Assembly (NCBI RefSeq): GCF_033441515.1
Contig: NZ_JAWQJT010000001.1
Span: 930,001-994,000, forward strand
Length of the DNA stretch: 64,000 nt
Direction: 5' to 3'
Origin: Amycolatopsis solani
GTDB taxonomy: Bacteria > Actinomycetota > Actinomycetes > Mycobacteriales > Pseudonocardiaceae
Below the pieces are notes generated by a model. It was given only the letters and a program-made list of their open reading frames with translations, had not been told where the DNA came from and ran no database searches. Shown here one piece after another: positions 54,628-63,924 of the stretch. Numbering within the stretch: position 1 is the stretch's first letter; the number at the start of each line of letters is the position of its first letter. Made by a program: the position numbers and the translations under genes.

Positions 54628-55734
54628 ATGATCCCCATCACTGTGGTCGACGTCCGCGACGCGGAGGACCTCGTCGTCGAGGTGCTGCGCTCCGGCGCCA
54701 TCGCACAGGGACCGATGGTCAAGCGCTTCGAAGACGCCTTCGCGGCCGTCTCCGGGACGAAGCACGCGATCGCGGTCAACAACGGGACCACCGCGCTGGT
54801 CGCCGCCCTCCAGGTCCTCGACCTGAAGCCGGGTGACGAGGTCATCACCTCGCCGTTCACCTTCGTCGCGACGCTGAACGCGATCCTGGAGGCGGGCGCG
54901 ACCGTCCGGTTCGCCGACATCCGGCGCGACGACTTCGCGATCGACCCCGACGCCGTCGCGGCCGCCGTGACGGACCGCACCAAGGTGCTGATGCCGGTGC
55001 ACCTCTACGGCCAGACCGCGGACATGGGCAAGCTCGCCCCGCTGGCCGCCGAGCGCGGCCTCCAGGTGATCGAGGACTCGGCGCAGGCCGTCGGGGCGTC
55101 GTTCGAGGGCAAGCAGGCCGGTTCGTTCGGCATCGGCTGCTTCTCGCTGTACGCGACGAAGAACATCACCACCGCCGAGGGCGGCGTCATCACGACCGAC
55201 GACGACGCGCTGGCCGACAAGCTGCGCGTGCTGCGCAACCAGGGCATGCGCGCCCGCTACCAGTACGAGGTCGCCGGGCACAACTACCGGATGACCGACC
55301 TGCACGCGGCCGTGGGCATCCCGCAGCTGGCGAAGCTCGACCAGCTGACCGCGGCCCGCCAGGCGAACGCGAAGCGGCTCTCGGAAGGTCTCGCGGGCAC
55401 GCCGGGCCTCGACGTCCCGAAGGTGCTGCCGGGCCGCGAGCACGTGTGGCACCAGTACACCGTGCTGGTCGGCCCGCACGCGTTCCTCTCGCGCGACGAG
55501 CTGGCCGCGGCGCTGACCGAGCGCGGCATCGGCAACGGCATCTACTACCCCAAGATCGTCTTCGACTACGAGTGCTACGCGGACCACGACCTGATCCCGG
55601 GCGCCCGCGTCGAAGACTTCCCGGTGGCTCGCGCTGTTTCGGAGCAGGCGCTGTCGCTGCCGGTGCACCCGCACCTGACCGAGTCCGACCTGGACACCAT
55701 CATCGAAACCGTTCGCGAGGTACTGGGCGCATGA
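54628..55734 (+). CDS. DegT/DnrJ/EryC1 sugar aminotransferase (GnnB-like candidate)
   Basis: A 368-residue PLP enzyme: VNNGTTALVAALQVLDLKPG, EDSAQAVGASFEGK and the PLP lysine in SLYATKNITTAEGG. Paired with a Gfo/Idh/MocA oxidoreductase it would aminate a 3-keto-sugar nucleotide. The ATG 54628 follows a GAGAGAG site. It is divergent from the LpxA-like gene across about 150 bases and overlaps the next gene by ATGA. WecE/QdtB-like roles are alternatives. Confidence 0.85.
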   Translation: MIPITVVDVRDAEDLVVEVLRSGAIAQGPMVKRFEDAFAAVSGTKHAIAVNNGTTALVAALQVLDLKPGDEVITSPFTFVATLNAILEAGATVRFADIRRDDFAIDPDAVAAAVTDRTKVLMPVHLYGQTADMGKLAPLAAERGLQVIEDSAQAVGASFEGKQAGSFGIGCFSLYATKNITTAEGGVITTDDDALADKLRVLRNQGMRARYQYEVAGHNYRMTDLHAAVGIPQLAKLDQLTAARQANAKRLSEGLAGTPGLDVPKVLPGREHVWHQYTVLVGPHAFLSRDELAAALTERGIGNGIYYPKIVFDYECYADHDLIPGARVEDFPVARAVSEQALSLPVHPHLTESDLDTIIETVREVLGA

Positions 55735-56687
55735 CGCATCGGATCGCTCTTGTCGGTACCGGGAACATGGGTTCCCTCCACGCTCGCGTGCTCGCCGGGA
55801 ACGAGCGCGTCGACCTGGTCCGCGTGATCGATCCGCGCGAGGAAGCGGGCAAGGCCGTCGCCGACCGCTACGAAACCCGGTGGACACCGGAGATCGGCTC
55901 GCTGTCCGATGTGGACGCCGTCGTGCTGGCGTCGGCCACCGAGGCGCACCACGACCTGGCGCAGGAGATCCTCGGCCAGGGCAAGCCGATGCTGGTGGAA
56001 AAGCCGGTCTGCAACAGCTTCGAGAAGTCCCAGGAGATCGTCGGCCTGTCGGCGAAGAAGGACGTCCCGCTGATGTGCGGGCTCCTGGAGCGCTACAACC
56101 CGGCGGTGATGACCGCGCGGGCGCTGGTGAACGAGCCGGTGCACCTGATGGCCCGCCGCCACGGCCCGTACGCGCCGCGCATCAAGACCGGCGTCGCATG
56201 GGACCTCCTGGTCCACGACGTCGACCTGGCGATCCAGTTCTTCGGCGGCGCGACCCCGGCGCGCGTGACGTCCGGCGCGGGGTACTTCCACCCGTCGTCG
56301 GTCGAGGGCGCCGAGGACACCATCGAGACGGTGCTGTCGTTCCCGACCGGCCTGGCCACGGTGTCGGCTTCGCGGCTGGGGCAGAAGAAGGTCCGCTCGC
56401 TGGTGGTCTCGGAACTGGACCGCCTGATCGAGATCGACCTGCTGCGCCGCGACGTCACGATCTACCGCCACGTCTCGCACGACTCCGTCACCCCGGACGG
56501 CCTCGGCTACCGGCAGCAGACGGTGATCGAGATCCCGGAGCTGGTCACCGCCCGCGAGCCGCTGGCGACCCAGCTGGACCGGTTCTGCGACCTGCTGGAG
56601 GGCAAGGTCGACGCCGACACCGAGCGCGACCTGATCCTGCCTTCGCACCACGTGGTGGAGCAGGTCCTCACGCAGGCCGCGGCCTGA
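55731..56687 (+). CDS. Gfo/Idh/MocA family sugar oxidoreductase (GnnA-like candidate)
   Basis: A 318-residue NAD-dependent oxidoreductase: IALVGTGNMGSLHARVLAGN, VLASATEAHHDL, MLVEKPVCNSFEK and the catalytic-side WDLLVHDVDLAIQFFGG. It would oxidise C3 of a UDP-sugar so that the upstream transaminase can aminate it. Its 3' end overlaps the convergent next gene by 20 bases. Confidence 0.86.
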   Translation: MTHRIALVGTGNMGSLHARVLAGNERVDLVRVIDPREEAGKAVADRYETRWTPEIGSLSDVDAVVLASATEAHHDLAQEILGQGKPMLVEKPVCNSFEKSQEIVGLSAKKDVPLMCGLLERYNPAVMTARALVNEPVHLMARRHGPYAPRIKTGVAWDLLVHDVDLAIQFFGGATPARVTSGAGYFHPSSVEGAEDTIETVLSFPTGLATVSASRLGQKKVRSLVVSELDRLIEIDLLRRDVTIYRHVSHDSVTPDGLGYRQQTVIEIPELVTAREPLATQLDRFCDLLEGKVDADTERDLILPSHHVVEQVLTQAAA

Positions 56688-57609
56688 TCCTCGCGTGCCA
56701 GTCCGCCAGCCGGCGCCGGGTTTCTCCGGGGTAGTCCCCGAACCCGGCCCCGGCGGCGGGTTGGAGCGAGCCGGCGTCGGTGACGATCCGGACGCTTCGG
56801 CCGGCCCCGCTGGGGACGAGCACGAAGTCGTCGATCGCCGCGGCGGCGACCGTGAAGTCGTGGAAGTAGCCGTGGTTGACCAGGCCGTCGGGCGTGAGGT
56901 TGACCCGGGCGCGCGCGATGCGCACCGCCAGCCAGGCAACGCCGCCGAGCACCAGTGCGCACGGGACCGCGACCCAGGTCAGGCCCGCTTCGATGGCGCG
57001 CACCAGGCCGTAGACCGCGCCGGCCCCGACGGCCGCGTCTAGCCCGGTGTGGATCGCACGCACGGACTGCTGCGGCCGCAGTGTTCCCAGCACCGGCGAG
57101 CCGCTCAGGTCGACGGCCACGACCGGCGCCGGGGCGGGCCGGTGCAGCGGGTGTCCGGGCGGGAACCAGCTCCGGATCGTGCGCAGGCCCACCGTCGCGG
57201 AGCGGTAGCTGGACGCCACGGTGGTGGTCCGGACCTCGCCGTCCGCCCGGCGGAACACCACGCGGACCTGCCCCCACGGGAACCCGCGGCCGTAGGACCG
57301 GAACTCCGACGCGGTCACGTCCACGACGTCCCGCCACGGCACGCGTTGGATGCGGAAGAAGCCGCGTACGCGCAGGCCGTCCGGGAGCCGGCGGCACGAC
57401 CGGCCGAGGAACCGCCAGCAGAGCCAGCCGAGCACCACCGCGGGCACGCCGAAGACCGCCGCGGCGATCGCCGCCTCGCTGTCCGCTTCGGCCACCGCGT
57501 AGATCCCCGTGCCGACCGCGAAGAGCAGCGGCCACCCGGTGGGCGCGATCAGCAGGAGGAACCCCGCGTAGGCGAGGTAGGCCCCGCTGCTGCGCACCCG
57601 GTCCGTCAT
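56668..57609 (-). CDS. PH-domain-like membrane protein, unknown function
   Basis: A 313-residue protein with two membrane hairpins (residues about 10-65 and 190-240), each followed by a beta-rich segment with PH-like features (LPDGLRVRGFFRIQRVPWRD, RTIRSWFP; then ARVNLTPDGLVNHGYFHDFT, FGDYPGETRRRLADW). The duplicated helix-pair plus PH-like layout suggests an internal duplication. ATG 57609 (MTDRVRSSGAYLAYAGFLLL) is the clear start. Confidence 0.7.
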   Translation of the reverse strand: MTDRVRSSGAYLAYAGFLLLIAPTGWPLLFAVGTGIYAVAEADSEAAIAAAVFGVPAVVLGWLCWRFLGRSCRRLPDGLRVRGFFRIQRVPWRDVVDVTASEFRSYGRGFPWGQVRVVFRRADGEVRTTTVASSYRSATVGLRTIRSWFPPGHPLHRPAPAPVVAVDLSGSPVLGTLRPQQSVRAIHTGLDAAVGAGAVYGLVRAIEAGLTWVAVPCALVLGGVAWLAVRIARARVNLTPDGLVNHGYFHDFTVAAAAIDDFVLVPSGAGRSVRIVTDAGSLQPAAGAGFGDYPGETRRRLADWHARIRPRPA

Positions 57610-57641
57610 CGGCACAGCATGCCGACCGGCCGCGGGTCGCG

Positions 57642-59027
57642 CTAACTGACCGGCGCCGGGAACGCGGCCGGGCTGCGGCTGCCGTCCGGGCCCACCGCGC
57701 GGACGCCGAAGAAGACGTTGTCCTTCGACAGGTCGATCTTCGCCGTCCGCGCCGGGCCGACGTCGAGCGCGTGGGTCCAGTCCGGGGCCGTCGTCTCGCG
57801 CCAGAGGACTTCGTAGCCCACCGCGCCCGGCGTCGCGTCCCAGAGCAGTTCCGAGTCGTTCGTCAGCGCCGCCGTGCGGATCTTCACGCCCTTCGGCGTT
57901 CCCGGCGCCGTCGCGAGGGACCACAAGGCCGCGCCGTTGACGCGGGCCACCCTGGCGATGAAGGGGAAGTCGCAGAACTCCGGCAGGTCGCCGTACTGGA
58001 CGCCGTTCTCCACGCGGACGTCCTGGTGCTGGTGGGCGAAGTCCTCGGCGGGCTCGGTGAAGCGCGCCGCCGGATAACCCTGTTCCAGGAAGCCGATGTG
58101 GTCGCCGCCGCGCAGGTAGCGGTCGCGGCGGTAGACCACGCGGACCGTCATGCCGGTCGCGTCGTTCTCCGCCACCGACTTCACGAACCGGGCCAGCTGC
58201 CGCGGCGGGGAGTCGTTCTCGCCGCCGATGCTGCGGCGCAGGCTCGCCTCGGCCGGCGTCTCCGCCGTCGGGACGCCCTCGGCGAACAGGCGGATCGTCG
58301 TCGGGTCGCGGGTGCCGTCGTCGGCGCGGCTCGACCCGACGATGTCGTCGGTGAACATCGCCTGGACGTCGGTGCCGGCCGCCTTGAAGCGCTGCGCCAT
58401 GAACCGCGAGCCGTACAGACCCTGCTCCTCACCCGCGACCGCGGCGAAGACGATCGTCGCGGCCGGCTGCCGCGTCGAGAGCACCCGCGCCAGCTCCAGC
58501 GAAACCGCGACGCCCGAAGCGTCGTCGTCCGCGCCCGGCGCGTCCCCGGTGAAGTCCATGACGTCGGTGCGGCGCGAGTCGTAGTGGCCCGAAACGACGT
58601 ACACGCGCCCCGGGTCGGTGGACCCGTGCAGCGTCGCGACGACGTTGGTGATCGTGGTCGGCACCGGGATCCGGTCGGCCGGCGGCTGGACGTAGGACTG
58701 CAGCTCGACGGTCAGCCGGCCCCCGGACGCGACCGCGACCTGCTGGAACTGGGCCAAGAGCCAGTCGCGGGCGGCGCCGATGCCGCGGCCGGGGTCGTCC
58801 TGCGCCGACAGCGTGTGCCGCGTGCCGAACGCGGCCAGCCGCCGCACGGTCGCCTCGATCCGCCGTTCGTCGACCTGGCGGAGCAGGGCCCGCAACTGCG
58901 GGCCGGGACGCTGCGGGCGGACCGGCGCACCGGGCCCGCGGTCCCCGAGTTCGGCGGCACCGGCCGGCGCGCCCGCCGCCAGTCCGAGTGCGGCCGTCGC
59001 GGTGAGGAACGCTCGTCGTGAGGTCAC
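57642..59027 (-). CDS. Secreted M28 family zinc peptidase with C-terminal Fn3-like domain
   Basis: A 461-residue exported peptidase. A Tat-type signal ([19 protein letters not shown]) leads; zinc ligands lie in [52 protein letters not shown] and late EDFAHQHQD. Residues about 365-455 look like a fibronectin III fold ([38 protein letters not shown]). Probably a broad-specificity exopeptidase. Confidence 0.88.
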   Translation of the reverse strand: MTSRRAFLTATAALGLAAGAPAGAAELGDRGPGAPVRPQRPGPQLRALLRQVDERRIEATVRRLAAFGTRHTLSAQDDPGRGIGAARDWLLAQFQQVAVASGGRLTVELQSYVQPPADRIPVPTTITNVVATLHGSTDPGRVYVVSGHYDSRRTDVMDFTGDAPGADDDASGVAVSLELARVLSTRQPAATIVFAAVAGEEQGLYGSRFMAQRFKAAGTDVQAMFTDDIVGSSRADDGTRDPTTIRLFAEGVPTAETPAEASLRRSIGGENDSPPRQLARFVKSVAENDATGMTVRVVYRRDRYLRGGDHIGFLEQGYPAARFTEPAEDFAHQHQDVRVENGVQYGDLPEFCDFPFIARVARVNGAALWSLATAPGTPKGVKIRTAALTNDSELLWDATPGAVGYEVLWRETTAPDWTHALDVGPARTAKIDLSKDNVFFGVRAVGPDGSRSPAAFPAPVS

Positions 59028-59067
59028 GGTCGGTTTCTTACGCCCGCGCCGCCCCGGCGGGTACCGC

Positions 59068-59775
59068 CTACTTGGTGAGCCGCTTCCCGGCGGCGTCGTA
59101 GGCGATCAGCGGCGTCAGGACGGCGGAGTTCGGGACGGCGACGGGGTCGAACCAGAAGATGACCACGTCCGGGTCGGCGGTCCACCTCGTCAGCTTCGCT
59201 TCGACGGTCTTGCCGTGCACCGTGGTCGTGATCCGCGCCGCCTGGCCGGCGAAGTAGCCGAAGACGGGGATGACCTCGTCGCCGGAGAGCTCGCCGCCGT
59301 CGGTGGCGTGGAAGCCGAACGACCGGTCGGAGCCGCGGAACTCGTTGGTCATGAGGGCGGCCTGCAGCGTCTCCCCGGAGCGGAACCCGGCCACCACGCC
59401 GAAGTGGATGTCCGGCAGCTGAGGCAGGTCGACGGCCCGCGCGAAGAAGACGATCTCGCCCCGGGCGGTCTTGATCCCGGTCCCGATGACCTCGCCCAGC
59501 GGCTGCTCCGCGGGTGGCGCGGTGGTCGTGGGGGTGCTCGACACGGGCGCCGGCGGCTGCGCGACCGGAGCGGACGCGGGCTGCCGCACCTGGATCGCGA
59601 ACCCGACCACGAGCACGACGACGGCCGCGGCGGCCACCCCGGCGGCCCCCGCCAGCACCCGGCGGCGACGCCGGATGCGCGTCCCACCAGCCATGATCGC
59701 GGCGAGGTCCGGCTCGGCGAACGGCTCGTCGGGCGGCTGCCGGAGCGCGGCGCGGAAGTCGTCGAGGTCGTTCAT
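59068..59775 (-). CDS. Single-pass membrane protein paired with the sigma factor
   Basis: A 235-residue protein: 40 cytoplasmic residues, a helix after an Arg stretch ([20 protein letters not shown]), a Pro/Thr linker and an outer domain ([40 protein letters not shown]). It overlaps the upstream SigE-family gene by ATGA. The layout fits a partner or anti-sigma protein, but the cytoplasmic part has no visible zinc-finger HxxxCxxC motif. Confidence 0.7.
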   Translation of the reverse strand: MNDLDDFRAALRQPPDEPFAEPDLAAIMAGGTRIRRRRRVLAGAAGVAAAAVVVLVVGFAIQVRQPASAPVAQPPAPVSSTPTTTAPPAEQPLGEVIGTGIKTARGEIVFFARAVDLPQLPDIHFGVVAGFRSGETLQAALMTNEFRGSDRSFGFHATDGGELSGDEVIPVFGYFAGQAARITTTVHGKTVEAKLTRWTADPDVVIFWFDPVAVPNSAVLTPLIAYDAAGKRLTK

Positions 59776-60281
59776 CGCCCGCCCCCTCCGATCAGCGTGT
59801 CTTCGGTGCCCGCTTCGATCCGCAGCTTGGCCAGCGCCCGCGAATTCGTGCTCTTCACGGTACCCACCGAAACCCCGAGCTCACGGGCCACGTCGGCTTC
59901 CGGCAGGTCGAAGAAGTGCCGCAGCACGACGACGGCGCGTTCCCGCGCGGTGAGCGTCTTGAGCACGGCGGTGAGCCAGGCGCGCTGGGTGACGGCCTGG
60001 TCGACGTCGAGCCGGTCCGGCCGCTCGGGCATCGCCTCGGTGGCGTACTCGCGGATCGGGCGCCGCCAGCCGTCGATGACGTGGTTCACCAGGACGGTCC
60101 GGGCGTAGCCGTAGGCGTCCTTGTGCCGCACCCGCGACCAGGCGGCGTAGGTGCGGGTGAAGGCGGTCTGGGCGGCGTCTTCGGCCTGGTGGCGGTCGCC
60201 GGTGAGCAGGAACGCGGCGTGGGTGAGCCGGGCCGAGGACGCGCGGACGAACTCCGCGAACTCCTCGTCGCCGCGCGCCAT
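59772..60281 (-). CDS. SigE-family ECF RNA polymerase sigma factor
   Basis: A 169-residue ECF sigma factor of the actinobacterial SigE-family (EFAEFVRASSARLTHAAFLL, DRHQAEDAAQTAFTRTYAAW for region 2; LTARERAVVVLRHFFDLPEA and VARELGVSVGTVKSTNSRAL for region 4). An AGGGGGTG site precedes the ATG. It probably responds to an envelope signal through the overlapping membrane gene. Confidence 0.92.
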   Translation of the reverse strand: MARGDEEFAEFVRASSARLTHAAFLLTGDRHQAEDAAQTAFTRTYAAWSRVRHKDAYGYARTVLVNHVIDGWRRPIREYATEAMPERPDRLDVDQAVTQRAWLTAVLKTLTARERAVVVLRHFFDLPEADVARELGVSVGTVKSTNSRALAKLRIEAGTEDTLIGGGGR

Positions 60282-60361
60282 GCGTCACCCCCTGTTCCTC
60301 ACCCAGCGACGGGCGGGCCGCGGAAAGGTTGCTCGTCGATCATCCGAGCGTACGCGCGGGC

Positions 60362-60367
60362 TAAATT
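60362..60367 (+). promoter_or_regulatory. Leaderless -10 element of the lipoprotein gene
   Basis: TAAATT ends six bases before ATG 60374, so the transcript should begin at the start codon. Confidence 0.6.
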
Positions 60368-60373
60368 GACCCC

Positions 60374-60958
60374 ATGCGTTCTTTGAGGGGGATCCTCGCC
60401 GCCGCATGCCTGCTGACCTGCGTCGCAGCGTGTTCGAGCGGCACCACGACGACGGCGGCTTCGACCCCACCGCCGCCGGCCACCACTTCGGTGAGCAAGC
60501 CGAAGCCGACCACCACACCGACACCGACTTTCACGCCTGCGGTGTCGCCGGCCAAGCTGACCGGAGCCTGCCCCCTGCTGGGCAACGTCGAACTGGCGCA
60601 GCTGCTCGGCGTCGCCTGGAACGCGCGGGAGCCGAGCGAGATGCCGCCCGAGCCGATCGGCCCGGGCAAGGCGTTCCGGTGCTCGTACCCGGTGGGCGAG
60701 CTCTACGTCCTCGCGGTTTCGGGCGGCAAGTCGCCGGACGCGATGCTCAAGCAGCTGCAGTCGGAGTGCGACGACGCCGCGAAGCCGGTGCCGGGCGCCG
60801 GGGAGGCGGCGAGCTACTGCTACGGGAAGGGCTACAGCTCACTGGTCATGGTCGCCAAGCACGCGCACGGCCAGCTGCGCGTCGCCGAGGTCGAAATGGG
60901 CCGCAGCCGGGCCGACGTCTGCGAATCCCTCGCCAAACTGCTCGGCGAGCGACTCTAG
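60374..60958 (+). CDS. DUF3558-like lipoprotein
   Basis: A 194-residue lipoprotein: signal MRSLRGILAAACLLTCVAAC with lipobox VAAC, a Thr/Pro-rich linker, and a DUF3558-like domain (GACPLLGNVELAQLLGVAWN, FRCSYPVGELYVLAV, AASYCYGKGYSSLVMVA, ADVCESLAKLLGERL). Four domain cysteines could form two disulfides. It is divergent from the sigma factor, which might control it. Confidence 0.8.
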   Translation: MRSLRGILAAACLLTCVAACSSGTTTTAASTPPPPATTSVSKPKPTTTPTPTFTPAVSPAKLTGACPLLGNVELAQLLGVAWNAREPSEMPPEPIGPGKAFRCSYPVGELYVLAVSGGKSPDAMLKQLQSECDDAAKPVPGAGEAASYCYGKGYSSLVMVAKHAHGQLRVAEVEMGRSRADVCESLAKLLGERL

Positions 60959-61128
60959 ACGTTGCGTAATCGATATCTCGCGCTCGGTCACTGAGGACTA
61001 GATTATCGGACGTGCGCTTCCGTGCGCGAGCTTCACCGCCGGGCGGACACCGACCTGCTTCGGGGTCCGCACCGGGCGGTTTCACGACGGCGGCGCCGGC
61101 GTTCGGCGCCGGCGCTGCCGTCATCCAG

Positions 61129-61755
61129 CTACTCCGAGAAGTCCCCGGACGGCGCACCCCAGCCGGAAGCGTCGCCGCCGCGCTCTTCCGCGATCTCCCG
61201 GCGCCGCGCGTTCTCGGCCCGTACCCGGTCCACTTCGGACTGGATGTACTCCTCGTCGTACCGCTGGAACACCCGCGCCGGGTTGCCCGCCACCAACGTC
61301 CGGGGCGGGACGTCCTTCGCCACCACCGAATTCGGCTGCACCGTCGCGAAGTCGCCGATCGTCACGCCGGCCATGATGACCACCAGGCCGCCGATGAAAC
61401 AGCCCTTGCCGATCTTCACCGGTTTGCGCTCGATGAGGTCGCTGCCCGAATGGTTCTGCAGCGTCATGTTCGCCAGCCAGCTCGAGTGCGTGAAGATCAG
61501 CGTGTTCAGGCCGATGCTGGTGTGCTCGCCGATCTCCAGGCCGCCGCTCGCGTCGAGGGCCGCGCCCTCGCCCACCCAGCAGTGGTCGCCCATCTTCAGG
61601 TTCTCGGGGCTGATGATCTTCACGCGCTCGCGCACGCGGCACGTCGACGGCAGCCCGTAGAACTGCGCGCGCTCCGCGTCGTTCATGTACTGCGAAACGA
61701 GCTCGGTCAGGATCTGCGGGCGCAGCCGGTGGCTGCGCTCGTCATCGAAGAACAT
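61129..61755 (-). CDS. Left-handed beta-helix acyltransferase (WbbJ-type)
   Basis: A 208-residue hexapeptide-repeat transferase: VKIISPENLKMGDHCWVGEG, LIFTHSSWLANMTLQNHSGS with the probable catalytic His, and IGKGCFIGGLVVIMAGVTIG, ending AGNPARVFQRY. It should O- or N-acetylate a sugar, as in O-antigen gene clusters. It overlaps the GT4 gene by 14 bases on the same strand. Confidence 0.85.
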   Translation of the reverse strand: MFFDDERSHRLRPQILTELVSQYMNDAERAQFYGLPSTCRVRERVKIISPENLKMGDHCWVGEGAALDASGGLEIGEHTSIGLNTLIFTHSSWLANMTLQNHSGSDLIERKPVKIGKGCFIGGLVVIMAGVTIGDFATVQPNSVVAKDVPPRTLVAGNPARVFQRYDEEYIQSEVDRVRAENARRREIAEERGGDASGWGAPSGDFSE

Positions 61756-62938
61756 CGGCTTCCGACACCAGCTTCTCGAAGGTACGCAAGTGCTCTTCCG
61801 CGACGACGTCGAGGCCGAAGTTCGACCGCACCATCTCGGACTCGCGCTGCGCGATCAGGGCCCGGCGGTCGGGGTCGTCGAGCAGCTCGATCACCGTGCG
61901 CGCCACGGCTTCCGCGTCGTCCGGGCGCACCAGCAGCACGTTCTCGCCGTTGCGCAGCTCGATGCCCGGGTAGTTGTCCTCGGTGACGGACGCGATCGTC
62001 GCGGTGCCCGAAAGCATCGCCTCCAGGGACGCCGTGCCGCAGCCGCCGTTGAGGTCGTGCGTCACGATGTCCGCCGCCGCGAAGTACGCCGGGACGTCCT
62101 CCTTCGGGACCGCGCCCGTGACGACCAGTGCGTCCGAGACGCCGAGTTCCGCCGCCCGCTTGAGGAACGCGTCGTGGTAGACGCGGCCGACGACGACCAC
62201 CCGGACGCCCGGGTGCCGGTCCAAAATGGACGGCAGGGCCTCGATCAGCGGGAGCCGGTTGCGCAGCGGGATGACGTGCCCGAGCGAGACGATCAGCGGT
62301 GCGTCGCCGATTTCGTGCTCCGCGCGGACGTCCTTCGTCACCGGCTTCGCGAAGTGCCCGGTGTCGACCGCGATCGGGAAGTACTCCGAGTTCGCGTCGC
62401 TCGTGCCGTAGCGGTCGACGCAGTAGTCGACGCCGAGCTTGTCGAGGATGACGTACCGCGGCTTGATGTAGGCGAGCATCGGCCGGACGAGCACGGCGTC
62501 CAGCAGCCGGAACACGCCGCCGTACAGCTTGTTGTCGCTGATCAGGAGCGTGTGGATGGTCAGAAGCGCCGGAATGCCGTGCCGCCGCGCGTAGATCCCC
62601 GCGAGCCACGACAGGTCGAAGAACTGGCCGTGCAGGTGGATCGCGTCGGGCTTGAACTCGTCCAGCAGCTTCCACAGCCGCCGCCAGTTGCCGGGCCGCA
62701 GCGAGGCGAAGCTCATGTCGAAGTCGATCGACAGGCCGATCTGCGGCATCTTCACCGCCGGGAGGCGCACGACGCGGTAGCCGTCGCGCTCCTCCTCGGC
62801 CGGCGCCTCGCCGTAGGCCGCCGTGATCGCCAGCACCTCGTGCCCGGCCTCGACGAACTGCGCCGCCAGCGACGCCGACATGTGCGCGCTGCCGCCGACG
62901 CGGGGCGGGAAGAAGTTGTTCACCACCGCGATGCGCAT
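61742..62938 (-). CDS. GT4-family glycosyltransferase
   Basis: A 398-residue GT-B enzyme starting MRIAVVNNFFPPRVGGSAHM. The N-domain has the GGSAHMSASL acceptor loop; the C-domain has PLIVSLGHVIPLRNRLPLIE, VVVGRVYHDAF and the EX7E motif region GGCGTASLEAMLSGTATIAS. It retains configuration and should transfer a hexose or amino sugar to a lipid-linked acceptor. Upstream is the epimerase. Confidence 0.88.
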   Translation of the reverse strand: MRIAVVNNFFPPRVGGSAHMSASLAAQFVEAGHEVLAITAAYGEAPAEEERDGYRVVRLPAVKMPQIGLSIDFDMSFASLRPGNWRRLWKLLDEFKPDAIHLHGQFFDLSWLAGIYARRHGIPALLTIHTLLISDNKLYGGVFRLLDAVLVRPMLAYIKPRYVILDKLGVDYCVDRYGTSDANSEYFPIAVDTGHFAKPVTKDVRAEHEIGDAPLIVSLGHVIPLRNRLPLIEALPSILDRHPGVRVVVVGRVYHDAFLKRAAELGVSDALVVTGAVPKEDVPAYFAAADIVTHDLNGGCGTASLEAMLSGTATIASVTEDNYPGIELRNGENVLLVRPDDAEAVARTVIELLDDPDRRALIAQRESEMVRSNFGLDVVAEEHLRTFEKLVSEADVLR

Positions 62939-62970
62939 GGCTCGTCCCCTGGCCGGCCCCGCGCTGGCAC

Positions 62971-63903
62971 TCACTCGGTTTCCTTGACCAGATCCCGCAT
63001 GCCGTCTTCGACGGTGATCCGCGGCTCCCAGCCCAGCACCTCACGCGCGCGGCTGATGTCGGCGGCGCGGCGCGAGACCAGCACGTCACGCTCGTTGAAC
63101 AGCGGCTCGACGTCGACGCCGACGGCCTCGATGAGGATCTTGGCCAGCGCCGCGATCGACGTGTCGATGCCGGTGCCGATGTTGATCGGCACGTTCGCCT
63201 GCTCCGACTCCAGCGCCGCGACGACGGCCCGCGCGAGGTCGGTGACGTGCACGAAGTCCATCGACTGGTCGCCGCGGCCGTCGATGATCGGCGGCTGGCC
63301 GGCGCGCAGGCGCTGGATGAAGTGGTTGATGACCGAGGTGTAGTAGGCCTCGATCTTCTGGCCGGGGCCGTACACGTTGAAGAACCGCAGCGCGTTCCAG
63401 GACAGGCCCTTGGTGCGCTCGTAGAAGCCGAGCATGTCCTCGCCCGCGCGCTTCGAGATGCAGTACGGCGTGAGCGGCTTCAGCTCGTCGTCCTCGTGCA
63501 TCGGCAGCCGCTTCGGGTCGCCGTAGACCGAAGCGGTCGAGGCGAACACCAGCCGCTCGACGCCTTCGTCCGCGGCCGCGGCGAAGACGTTGTGGTTGCC
63601 GACCATGTTGATGTCGATCGACTCGTGCGGGTCGGCGATCGACTTGTTGATCGACACCGTCGCGAAGTGGATGACGTGCGTGCAGCCGCGCATGGCCTCA
63701 CGCACCGCACCGCCGTAGCGGACGTCCTTTTCGACCAGCTCGACCTGACCGGTGGCGACGAACTCGTTGACGCGGGCGCGGTCGCCGCGGGTCATGTTGT
63801 CGAAGATCCGGACCGTGTAGCCGCCCTCGATCAGCAGGGGGATGACGTGCGCGGCGATGAAGCCGCCGCCCCCGGTGAAGAGCACCTTCTTGTCGGACAC
63901 CAA
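62971..63903 (-). CDS. NAD-dependent UDP-sugar epimerase/dehydratase (extended SDR)
   Basis: A 310-residue protein: KVLFTGGGGFIAAHVIPLLI, VIHFATVSINKSIADPHESI, ASTASVYGDPKRLP, and the catalytic YCISK; then FFNVYGPGQ. Most like UDP-glucose/GlcNAc 4-epimerases or related dehydratases. GTG 63903 has a GAGGAG site. Second gene of the minus-strand glycan operon entering from the right edge. Confidence 0.87.
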   Translation of the reverse strand: MVSDKKVLFTGGGGFIAAHVIPLLIEGGYTVRIFDNMTRGDRARVNEFVATGQVELVEKDVRYGGAVREAMRGCTHVIHFATVSINKSIADPHESIDINMVGNHNVFAAAADEGVERLVFASTASVYGDPKRLPMHEDDELKPLTPYCISKRAGEDMLGFYERTKGLSWNALRFFNVYGPGQKIEAYYTSVINHFIQRLRAGQPPIIDGRGDQSMDFVHVTDLARAVVAALESEQANVPINIGTGIDTSIAALAKILIEAVGVDVEPLFNERDVLVSRRAADISRAREVLGWEPRITVEDGMRDLVKETE

Positions 63904-63924
63904 TTTCTCCTCGGTCGGGCGGCT

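Noticed and set aside
48117..56687. A full lipid A pathway or a bioluminescence operon
   Set aside because: LpxC, LpxD, LpxB and luciferase genes are all absent from the window; only the LpxA-like and LuxC/LuxE parts are seen.
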